From NCBI GenBank assembly GCA_035624785.1, contig DASPQV010000019.1, forward strand, positions 1 through 64,000: a DNA stretch of 64,000 bases, in the 5' to 3' direction. This stretch comes from JAJZNI01 sp035624785 (GTDB lineage: Bacteria; Chloroflexota; Dormibacteria; Aeolococcales; Aeolococcaceae). Position 1 is the first letter of the stretch, and the number at the start of each line of letters is the position of its first letter. Of the stretch, positions 57,737-64,000 are shown piece by piece. The notes below the pieces were generated by a model. That model saw only the letters and a program-made list of their open reading frames with translations. It was not told where the DNA came from and did no database searches. The position numbers were made by a program, and so were the translations under genes.

Positions 57737-58831
57737 ATGACCCGACACCGTTCGCCTCGCCTCCTGCTGGTATCCGCGCTCGCCCTGGTGGTCACGGCCT
57801 GCGGCGGCCCCAGTGCGGCGCCCAGCACCCGGACGGCGGTCCCCACCCCCGACAGCCCCTCACCCACCGCCGCCAGCCAGTCGCCGGCTCCGACGCCGAC
57901 CCCGACGCCCGTTCCCACCCCGGTGCCGCTCAGCGCGCCCCTGATGATCCAGGTCGAGAACCTCTACCCCGCCCGGCCTCAGTCGGGGCTGAGCACCGCT
58001 GACATCGTCTACGAGTACGACACCGAGGGTGGGATCAGCCGCTTCACGGGCATCTGGTTCACGCCTCCGCCCGCCGCCGACCGGGTGGGTCCGGTGCGCA
58101 GCGCCCGGCTGGTCAGCGTCCGGCTGCTCCGGATCTACGGTGGGGTGCTGCTTTACTCCGGGGCCAGCAACTACACCCAGGCCACCTTGGACCAGAGTGG
58201 CCTCCGCTTCTACAACCCCGACAGCCGGGCGGTGGGGTCCACCCTCTACCGGATCTCCTCGCGCTCGGCTCCCCACAACCTGTACTCGGACGGCTCCCAG
58301 CTGGCCGCATTCGAGCAGCGGGTTGACCTGGGGCAGGCCGGCTACGAGCTCTGGGAGCGGACCCTGCCCAGCAGCCTTCCTGCCGGCGGCGCTCCCGCCA
58401 GCAGCTTCTTGGTGCCGATCTCGACCTCCGAGACGCCGATCTTCACCTACGACGCTGCCACCAGCGCCTACCAGCGCAGCGAGCCGGGAGGCGGCGGCTA
58501 CCCGGCCACCGGCATCCTCGACGACGCCGACACCGGCGGCCCGTGGGAGGTTCCCAACATCGTGGTCCTCCAGGTGCCGGTCATCACGGTCACCCAGGAC
58601 AACGAGGACTCCACCAACACCCCCTGGGAAGATGGCCTCGACTTCGACATCTCCGGCAATGGAAGCGGGCAGCTGGCGGTGGGCGGCCAGCTGTACCCCA
58701 TCGATTGGACGCAGGGAGCGTCGGGGCCGCCGCAGCTCACGCTCGCCGACGGCCAGCCGGCGCCCCTGCTTCCGGGTCAGGTCCTGATCGAGCTGGTCAG
58801 CCAGGGAAGCACAGTCACGGTCCGCTCGTAG
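57737..58831 (+). CDS. DUF3048-family lipoprotein
   Basis: 364 residues from ATG 57737. A lipobox (LVVTAC) after a signal helix and a Pro/Thr-rich linker leads to the DUF3048 domain: MIQVENLYPARPQSGLSTAD, IVYEYDTEGGISRFTGIWF, VGPVRSARLVSVRL, SRSAPHNLYSD and a C-terminal DUF3048_C-type beta domain (NIVVLQVPVITVTQD; GLDFDISGNGSGQLAVGG). The family (YerB-like) is secreted and its role is poorly known. Ribosome binding site is weak. Confidence 0.88.
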   Translation: MTRHRSPRLLLVSALALVVTACGGPSAAPSTRTAVPTPDSPSPTAASQSPAPTPTPTPVPTPVPLSAPLMIQVENLYPARPQSGLSTADIVYEYDTEGGISRFTGIWFTPPPAADRVGPVRSARLVSVRLLRIYGGVLLYSGASNYTQATLDQSGLRFYNPDSRAVGSTLYRISSRSAPHNLYSDGSQLAAFEQRVDLGQAGYELWERTLPSSLPAGGAPASSFLVPISTSETPIFTYDAATSAYQRSEPGGGGYPATGILDDADTGGPWEVPNIVVLQVPVITVTQDNEDSTNTPWEDGLDFDISGNGSGQLAVGGQLYPIDWTQGASGPPQLTLADGQPAPLLPGQVLIELVSQGSTVTVRS

Positions 58832-58857
58832 CGTGCTGGACCCGGAGGCACGGAGGG

Positions 58858-58874
58858 CCACCGCGGAGCGGTGG
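58858..58874. terminator. 7-bp hairpin between convergent genes
   Basis: CCACCGC (58858-58864), loop GGA, GCGGTGG (58868-58874), in the 109-bp gap between convergent DUF3048 and glutamate dehydrogenase genes. It could serve both strands, although T-runs are absent. Confidence 0.5.
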
Positions 58875-58940
58875 AGAAGAACCTTCCCCGACCGCTCCGC
58901 GTCGACTTGATCAGTCCCTGGTGCGAAACCCTAAGCCGTC

Positions 58941-60218
58941 TCAGGGATAGATGCCGCGCAGCGTGGTCGCCTCGGCGACCCGCGACACCGCCACCGTGTA
59001 GGCGCCCTTCCGGAGGTTGACGTTGAAGCGCTGGGAGGCCTCCCAGGCGGCTTCGAAGGCGCCGTTCATGATGTGGCTGAGCCGCTTGTTGATCTCGTCC
59101 TCCTCCCAGAAGAAGGACTGCAGGTCCTGGACCCACTCGAAGTACGAGACGGTCACGCCGCCGGCGTTGGCGACGATGTCCGGCACCACGGTGATGCCCC
59201 GCCGGGACAGGATCTCATCGGCGTCCGGGGTGGTCGGCCCGTTGGCTGCCTCCAGGATCAGCTTGGCCTGGATGTCGCCCGCGTTGCCTTCGGTGATCTG
59301 GTTCTCCAGGGCCGCCGGGACCAGCACATCCACGGGCGCGGCCAGCAGCTGCTCGTTGCTGATTCCCCGCGAGCCGGGGAACCCGACCACGCTGCCGGTG
59401 CGCGCCTTGTGCTCGACCAGCGCCGCGACGTCGAACGGTGCATCGCTCCAGATGGCTCCGCCGGTGTCCGAGGCTCCGTGGACGGTGAAGCCGTCATCAG
59501 CCATCAGCCGGGCGGCGATGCTGCCCGCGTTGCCGAAGCCCTGGACGGCCATCTTGGAATGCTTCGGATCCATGCCGAGCTTTTCGCAGGCCCGCAGCGC
59601 CGCCACCGCGACGCCGCGCCCGGTCGCCTCGTTGCGCCCCTGGCTGCCGCCCACCGCCAGCGGCTTGCCGGTGACCACCGCGGACACCGAGTAACCCGCG
59701 GCCATCGAGAACGTGTCCATGATCCACGCCATCACCTGGGGGGTGGTGTTGACGTCGGGGGCGGGGATGTCCTTCTCCGGCCCGATGATGATGGAGATCT
59801 CGGCGGCGTAGCGCCGGCTCAGCCTCTCCAGCTCACCCTTGCTCATCTTCTTGGGATCGCAGATGATGCCGCCCTTGCCGCCGCCGAAGGGGATCCCCAT
59901 GGCGGCGCACTTCCAGGTCATCCACATCGCCAGCGCCTTGACCTCGTTGAGGGTCACCTGCGGGTGGTAGCGGATGCCTCCCTTGGCCGGGCCACGGGCG
60001 ATGTTGTGCTGGACCCGGTAGCCCTCGAACATCCTGATGGTGCCGTCGTCCATCTTGACGGGGAAGTTCACGATCAGCTGACGCTCCGCCTCGCGGAGGA
60101 ATGCCCTGACTCCGGGATCGAGGTGGAGGAGGTCGGCGGCGGCGTCGAATTGCCGTTGTGCGCTGTGCCAGGGATCCGGTGCCGTCGCCTTTGTCATCGC
60201 GATCGTTGCTTGTGCCAC
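58941..60218 (-). CDS. gdhA: Glutamate dehydrogenase (Glu/Leu/Phe/Val family)
   Basis: 425 residues from GTG 60218, 8 nt after GGAGG; GTG 60227 overlaps that site. GPAKGGIRYHPQVTLNEVKAL, PFGGGKGGIICDPK (substrate lysines), PAPDVNTTPQVMAWIMD (catalytic aspartate) and the NAD(P) fold VQGFGNAGSIAARLM are intact. Interconverts glutamate and 2-oxoglutarate plus ammonia. The start of the nucleotide motif (GFGNAG) is of the NAD-type; cofactor choice is not certain. A single gene with its own promoter region. Confidence 0.95.
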   Translation of the reverse strand: MAQATIAMTKATAPDPWHSAQRQFDAAADLLHLDPGVRAFLREAERQLIVNFPVKMDDGTIRMFEGYRVQHNIARGPAKGGIRYHPQVTLNEVKALAMWMTWKCAAMGIPFGGGKGGIICDPKKMSKGELERLSRRYAAEISIIIGPEKDIPAPDVNTTPQVMAWIMDTFSMAAGYSVSAVVTGKPLAVGGSQGRNEATGRGVAVAALRACEKLGMDPKHSKMAVQGFGNAGSIAARLMADDGFTVHGASDTGGAIWSDAPFDVAALVEHKARTGSVVGFPGSRGISNEQLLAAPVDVLVPAALENQITEGNAGDIQAKLILEAANGPTTPDADEILSRRGITVVPDIVANAGGVTVSYFEWVQDLQSFFWEEDEINKRLSHIMNGAFEAAWEASQRFNVNLRKGAYTVAVSRVAEATTLRGIYP

Positions 60219-60433
60219 GGTGTTCACCTCCGGTGATCTGTCCCGCGGGCGTCGCCTGGGCTCGGCCTGGCTGCTGGGTCGGGTCCGCGGCGTTGACTCC
60301 GCGGCGTGCCGGGCACCATGGTGCCACCCGCCGGACGGAATCGCTACGGATCACCCGTTCGCCTCCAGCCAGGGGGGCTGCATGGAGGTGACCCGCCTGG
60401 CCGACGGACCCGGGAGGCCTGTGGCCGACGGCC

Positions 60434-60439
60434 TATGAT
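60434..60439 (+). promoter_or_regulatory. -10 TATGAT of leaderless HAD gene
   Basis: TATGAT, seven bases, GTG 60447. The in-frame ATG at 60435 lies inside the hexamer and cannot be the start if this promoter is used. Confidence 0.6.
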
Positions 60440-60446
60440 CCCGCCC

Positions 60447-61289
60447 GTGAGCGTCAGCGGATCTCGGCTGGGGAGACGTCGGGTCCGGGCCGTGCTGCTC
60501 GACGTCGACGGGACCCTGACCTGGAGCGGCGAGCCGATCCCGGGGGCCGCGGACACCGTCAGGTGGCTTTCGGACCGCCGGATCCCGATGCGGCTGCTCA
60601 CCAACATCGACTCCCGGGCGCCCGAGACGGTGGCCGGAGAGCTGGCCCGGCTCGGCATCGAGGTGCCGGCCTCGGCGGTGTTCACCCCGGTGGTGGCGGC
60701 GCTCCGCTTCCTGGAGCAGAGGCCGGAGGAGCGCTGCCACCTCCTGCTGTCGGCGGAGCTGGCCAGCCGCTTCGCCGCCCACGACGCCGGTTCGGGCCGT
60801 GCCGACTGGGTCCTGGTCGGTGACTGCCGTGAGGTCGGCGGTTTCGTCGAGCTCAACGACGCGTTCCGGCACCTCCTGAGCGGGGCGCGGCTGCTGGCTC
60901 TGCAGCGGGGCCGGTGGTGGCAGGCCTCGGACGGCCCGAGTCTCGACACCGGGGCATTCGTGGCCCTCCTCGAGTACGCCTCCGGTCAGACCGCGCGCAA
61001 CTTCGGCAAGCCGTCTGCCGACTTCTTCCGGATGGCTCTGACCGACCTGGGATGCGCCGCCGAGGAGACCGTGGTGGTGGGCGACGACCCCGATTCGGAC
61101 GCCGCCGGTGCCCGGGCCGTGGGCGCGCTCCCGGTGCTGGTTCGGACCGGCAAGCTGGCCAGCCAGCCTCCGGCGGCGGGCTGGCCGGACGTCCCCCTGG
61201 TGCTCGACTCGATCGCCGACCTCCCCGGGCTCCTCGATCCCGCTTGCTGTGAAGAACCCCAGGCAGGTTACCCTGGCGGACTTCAGTAG
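60447..61289 (+). CDS. HAD-IIA-type phosphatase
   Basis: 280 residues from GTG 60447. Motif I LLDVDGTLTWSGEPI, motif II LLTNIDSRAPE, motif III lysine in NFGKPSADFF and motif IV VVVGDDPDSDAAGA are the HAD catalytic set. The C2-type cap between motifs II and III (residues about 85-190) places it in the NagD/LHPP branch. Substrates are small phosphorylated metabolites or phosphohistidine. Nothing in the context points to one. The 61304-61328 inverted repeat follows. Confidence 0.9.
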   Translation: MSVSGSRLGRRRVRAVLLDVDGTLTWSGEPIPGAADTVRWLSDRRIPMRLLTNIDSRAPETVAGELARLGIEVPASAVFTPVVAALRFLEQRPEERCHLLLSAELASRFAAHDAGSGRADWVLVGDCREVGGFVELNDAFRHLLSGARLLALQRGRWWQASDGPSLDTGAFVALLEYASGQTARNFGKPSADFFRMALTDLGCAAEETVVVGDDPDSDAAGARAVGALPVLVRTGKLASQPPAAGWPDVPLVLDSIADLPGLLDPACCEEPQAGYPGGLQ

Positions 61290-61303
61290 GTTTTCTCCAG
61301 GTC

Positions 61304-61328
61304 CATGCTCACATTTGTTGAGAGCATG
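61304..61328. promoter_or_regulatory. Inverted repeat CATGCTC-N11-GAGCATG
   Basis: A perfect 7-bp inverted repeat with an 11-bp AT-rich centre, in the 140-bp gap between the HAD phosphatase and SDR genes. The arm spacing fits either an operator for a dimeric regulator or a weak terminator. No T-run follows. Confidence 0.45.
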
Positions 61329-61430
61329 TTGGCGAGGTCCACGTCCCCGCCAAGCGGCGCGGCCCCGGCGGCGAGGCAGCGCCAGGGGCGGGCGGGGGCC
61401 ATCCATCCGGCCGCTAGACTGCTCTCCGGC

Positions 61431-62345
61431 ATGGCCCGGGTCGTGGTGGTGACCGGGGCGAGCAGCGGCATCGGTGCGGCCGCGGCTCGCCGCTTCGCCG
61501 AGGAGGACCGCACCGATCTGGTGCTGGTGGCTCGCCGCGAGCAGCGCCTGCGCGCCCTCGCAGCGGAGATCGGTGGAGCCACGGTGGTGGCCGTCGATCT
61601 CACCGCGCCCGAGGCTCCCAGGCTGGTGTGCGAGGCCGTGGAGCGTGAGCACGGCCGGCTCGATGTGCTGGTCAACAACGCCGGGGCCGGCTGGACCGCC
61701 AACTTCGCAGAGGGAGGCTGGGCCAACGTCGAGCGGACCATGGCCCTGAACCTCGGGGCCCCGGCGCGGTTGACCGAAGCCCTGCTACCCCTGCTGCGGC
61801 GCTCCGCCCCCAGCTCGATCGTCAACGTCGCCAGCGCGGCCGGGCGGGTGTCGAGAGCGGGATCCGGAGCTTACTCGGCGAGCAAGGCCGCGCTCTGCCT
61901 GTGGACCGAGGCGCTCCACCTCGAGGAACGGCCGCACCGAGTGCATGTCGGTCTGGTCATGCCCGGGTACGTGGTGACCGAGGGTTTCCCGCAGCTGGGC
62001 AGGGTGGGCCACCCGCTCTGGCGCTGGCTGCTCGGCACCGATCGGGGTGTGGCCGAGGCCATCGTCGACTGTGCCCTGCGCGGCCGGTCGGAGCGCTACA
62101 CGCCGCGCTATTACGGCTTGGCCACCGCCATCAGGGCCCTGGCGCCCGGTCTGGTCCGAGCCGCGCTGGAGGGCGGCGTCGCCGCGGATCGTGACCGCCC
62201 CGAGCCCACCCGGGAAGGTAAACTTCCCAGCCACCATGTGGAGACCCCTCCTCAGTCGAGTGCCCGGGCCGCGCTGGGACGCGGTCGGGCTCGCCGGGAT
62301 GCGAATGCGCCGGGGCGGCGAGACCGCCCCGAGAGCGTGATCTGA
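61431..62345 (+). CDS. Short-chain dehydrogenase/reductase
   Basis: 304 residues from ATG 61431; TAGACT ends 10 nt before it. The SDR signature is classical: VVVTGASSGIGAAAARR, VLVNNAGAGW, serine in NVASAAGRVSRA and YSASKAAL (YxxxK). The acidic VDLTAPEA segment and the VMPGYVVTEGF loop follow. The last 55 residues are polar and proline/arginine-rich, beyond the usual SDR end, and are probably disordered. Substrate unknown. Confidence 0.9.
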   Translation: MARVVVVTGASSGIGAAAARRFAEEDRTDLVLVARREQRLRALAAEIGGATVVAVDLTAPEAPRLVCEAVEREHGRLDVLVNNAGAGWTANFAEGGWANVERTMALNLGAPARLTEALLPLLRRSAPSSIVNVASAAGRVSRAGSGAYSASKAALCLWTEALHLEERPHRVHVGLVMPGYVVTEGFPQLGRVGHPLWRWLLGTDRGVAEAIVDCALRGRSERYTPRYYGLATAIRALAPGLVRAALEGGVAADRDRPEPTREGKLPSHHVETPPQSSARAALGRGRARRDANAPGRRDRPESVI

Positions 62346-62374
62346 CATCCCCCCCAATTCCTGAGGTATCTCCC

Positions 62375-63652
62375 GTGAGCCAACGCATCCTATGCCTGCG
62401 CTGCCGTGCCTGCGGCGCCGAGACCCCCGTCGAGGCGCTCCATGCCTGTGAGCGCTGCTTCGGCCCCCTGGAGGTCGCCTACGACTATGCCGAGATCGGC
62501 AGGCGGATCTCCCGGCCCGCCATCGCCGCCGGTCCCGCCAGCATCTGGCGCTACCGCGACCTGCTCCCCCTCGATGACGAGCTCCAGCCGATCAGCCTCG
62601 GGGAGGGCTTCACCCCCCTGATCCATGCGCGCAACCTGGGCGCCGAGCTCGGCCTGCGCAACCTCTACCTCAAGAACGACACCCAGAACCCGACCAGCTC
62701 GTTCAAGGACCGGGTGGTCAGCGTGGCAGCGAGCTGGGCGCGCGGTCACGGCTTTGCCACCATCGCCTGCGCCAGCACCGGCAACCTGGCCAACGCGGTC
62801 GCCGCCTACGCGGCTCACGCCGGGATGCGGGCGGTCATCGTCATCCCCGCCGATCTCGAGACGGCAAAGATCGCCGCCAGCGCCGTCTTCCGGCCCACCC
62901 TGGTCCGGGTGGAGGGCACCTACGATGACTGCAACCGCCTGGGCAGCGAGCTGGTCGACGAGGTGCCCTGGGCTTTCTGCAACATCAACGTGCGTCCCTT
63001 CTACAGCGAGGGCAGCAAGACGCTGACCTACGAGACCGTGGAGCAGCTCGGCTGGCGCCTCCCGGATGAGCTGGTCATCCCGATCGCCTCGGGTTCGCAG
63101 TTCGTCAAGGCCGCCAAGGCGATCCGAGAGCTGGTTGACCTGGGGTTGGTCGAGGGGCCGGCCCGCACCCGGCTCACCGGCGCCCAGGCGGCGGGCTGCG
63201 CCCCGGTCGCCGACGCCTTCGCCGCCGGCAGCGCGGTGACCCCGGTGCGCCGCCCCGACACCGTGGCCCGCTCGCTGGCGATCGGCAGCCCGTCGGACGG
63301 GGAGGATGTCATCCTCACCGCCCGGCGCTCCGGGGGGGTGGTCGCCAGCGTGACCGACGAGGAGATCCTCGACTCGGTGGAGCTGCTGGCCCGCAGCGAG
63401 GGAATCTTTGCGGAGACCGCCGGCGGCGTCACCGTCGGGGTGCTCCGCCGCCTCGCCGCCGCCGGGCGCTGGCGGGGTGATGAGGTGGTGGTCGCCTATA
63501 TCACCGGTCACGGCCTCAAGACCGCTGAATCCCTCGAGGGCCGGCGCCTCCTCGACGAGCCCATCCAGCCATCGCTGCGCTCGTTCGCGCAGTGCTACGG
63601 CGAGGAGATGCAGCCGGGACCGGCCCGGAGGAGCGGAGCCGCGGTTGGCTGA
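62375..63652 (+). CDS. thrC: Threonine synthase
   Basis: 425 residues from GTG 62375, 8 nt after GAGG. An N-terminal zinc-ribbon (CLRCRACGAET ... CERCFGPLEVAYDY) is followed by the fold-type II PLP core: PTSSFKDRVVSVAA with the Schiff-base lysine, ACASTGNLANAVAAYAAHAG and the phosphate loop ASGSQFVKAAKAI. Converts O-phosphohomoserine to threonine. The zinc-ribbon form is typical of actinobacterial and archaeal enzymes. The stop overlaps the start of the next gene. Confidence 0.94.
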   Translation: MSQRILCLRCRACGAETPVEALHACERCFGPLEVAYDYAEIGRRISRPAIAAGPASIWRYRDLLPLDDELQPISLGEGFTPLIHARNLGAELGLRNLYLKNDTQNPTSSFKDRVVSVAASWARGHGFATIACASTGNLANAVAAYAAHAGMRAVIVIPADLETAKIAASAVFRPTLVRVEGTYDDCNRLGSELVDEVPWAFCNINVRPFYSEGSKTLTYETVEQLGWRLPDELVIPIASGSQFVKAAKAIRELVDLGLVEGPARTRLTGAQAAGCAPVADAFAAGSAVTPVRRPDTVARSLAIGSPSDGEDVILTARRSGGVVASVTDEEILDSVELLARSEGIFAETAGGVTVGVLRRLAAAGRWRGDEVVVAYITGHGLKTAESLEGRRLLDEPIQPSLRSFAQCYGEEMQPGPARRSGAAVG

Positions 63653-64000
63653 CCCTCGCCATGGCCTCGACGAGGCCGAGAATCGCACGCAGGACGGCCC
63701 CGCTGCAGGCGGCTTCGTGTCGCTGATCGGACTCCAGCTGGATGAGCTGAGCTCGCAGCGGGCTGCCGGCTCGCTGGTGGTGGAGGAGAAGCACCTCCAG
63801 CCCTTTGGACTGGTGCACGGCGGTGTCTACGCGGCGATCGCGGAGACGCTCGCCTCCCTGGGTGCCGCGATGGCGGTCCGGGAGCGGCATGGCGACCAGA
63901 CCGTGGTCGGGCTCGAGAACCACACCAGCTTCCTGCGTGCCGCCCGCGCCGGTGAACGGATCGTGGCCGAGGCCGTGCCCCGCCACGCGGGGCGGCGCGT
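63645..64000 (+). CDS. PaaI-type hotdog thioesterase (partial)
   Basis: Starts at TTG 63645, overlapping the thrC stop, after GGAGGAGCGGAG; GTG 63717 is the only later option near the fold. The hotdog domain begins FVSLIGLQLDELSSQ and carries HGGVYAAIAETLASLGAAM, the catalytic HGG loop of PaaI-type thioesterases, then GLENHTSFLRAARAGER. It hydrolyses acyl-CoA thioesters. The window ends inside the gene. Confidence 0.85.
   Translation, partial: MADPRHGLDEAENRTQDGPAAGGFVSLIGLQLDELSSQRAAGSLVVEEKHLQPFGLVHGGVYAAIAETLASLGAAMAVRERHGDQTVVGLENHTSFLRAARAGERIVAEAVPRHAGRR

Noticed and set aside
1..64000. CRISPR arrays, rRNA, tRNA, prophage
   Set aside because: I saw no regularly spaced repeats, no rRNA signatures and no cloverleaf or TTCRANNC-type motif in the gaps; short RNA genes could still be missed without a covariance search.

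Overview
High-GC (roughly 70 percent) bacterial chromosome with dense genes on both strands. There is no rRNA gene, CRISPR array, recognisable tRNA or intact mobile element. The gene content fits a soil Terrabacteria-type organism, of the Actinomycetota, Chloroflexota or Dormibacterota kind: an F420-type nitroreductase, a split glycine decarboxylase (gcvPA/gcvPB), DUF4331, DUF6510, DUF2277 and DUF3048 proteins, ECF sigma factors, a LigD-like polymerase, and many GTG starts with leaderless promoters. The phylum is inference; there is no phylogenetic marker gene here.

Layout. 1-2.96 kb: minus-strand genes with decay (broken DUF998 protein, small membrane protein, F420 oxidoreductase, frameshifted hypothetical gene coupled to a GNAT acetyltransferase). 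3-6.6 kb: PHP hydrolase, class III aminotransferase, Dyp peroxidase. 7-10.6 kb: ftsH, then a redox set (sulfite-oxidase-like protein, FAD reductase, zinc-ribbon DUF6510). 10.6-13.7 kb: ArsR/SRPBCC unit with a truncated hydrolase behind it, two VOC proteins, a DUF3147 protein and an isochorismatase-fold hydrolase. 13.8-17.4 kb: LigD-type PrimPol, an ABC ATPase fragment, and an ECF41-type sigma factor divergent from an NAD(P)-binding protein. 17.5-24.5 kb: zinc-motif hypothetical, FUSC protein, then sigma factor, anti-sigma factor, Tat-signal protein, DUF4331, hypothetical, TatA and TatC. 24.6-29.6 kb: two MFS transporters, an alkyltransferase-like protein, an M20 peptidase. 29.6-34 kb: amidoligase-type cluster (GCS2-like ligase, ATP-grasp enzyme, two alpha/beta-hydrolase esterases). 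34-48.6 kb: membrane and secreted proteins, flavoprotein, methyltransferase, a deleted YbaK gene, DUF885, flippase-like protein, VOC and DUF1905 proteins, acyl-CoA synthetase, lipoprotein. 48.7-64 kb: an unusual transketolase, the operon gcvPA-gcvPB-NAD-kinase-like-aminotransferase IV, glutamate dehydrogenase, HAD phosphatase, SDR, threonine synthase and the start of a thioesterase.

Regulation. Many start codons lie 6-8 nt downstream of a TAnnnT hexamer, the geometry of leaderless mRNA. Others have conventional -35/-10 promoters with 16-19 bp spacers and a Shine-Dalgarno sequence. This settles several starts (DUF885, HAD, transketolase, methyltransferase) and exposes two probable non-canonical starts (ATC for the flippase-like gene, CTG for DUF1905).

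The best candidates for under-described biology are the ECF/anti-sigma/Tat/DUF4331 locus, where the only Tat signal is on a separate 89-residue protein, and the amidoligase/ATP-grasp/esterase cluster, driven in part by two face-to-face promoters packed into 23 bp. Several gene remnants (DUF998, alpha/beta hydrolase, ABC ATPase, YbaK) show ongoing small-scale gene loss.
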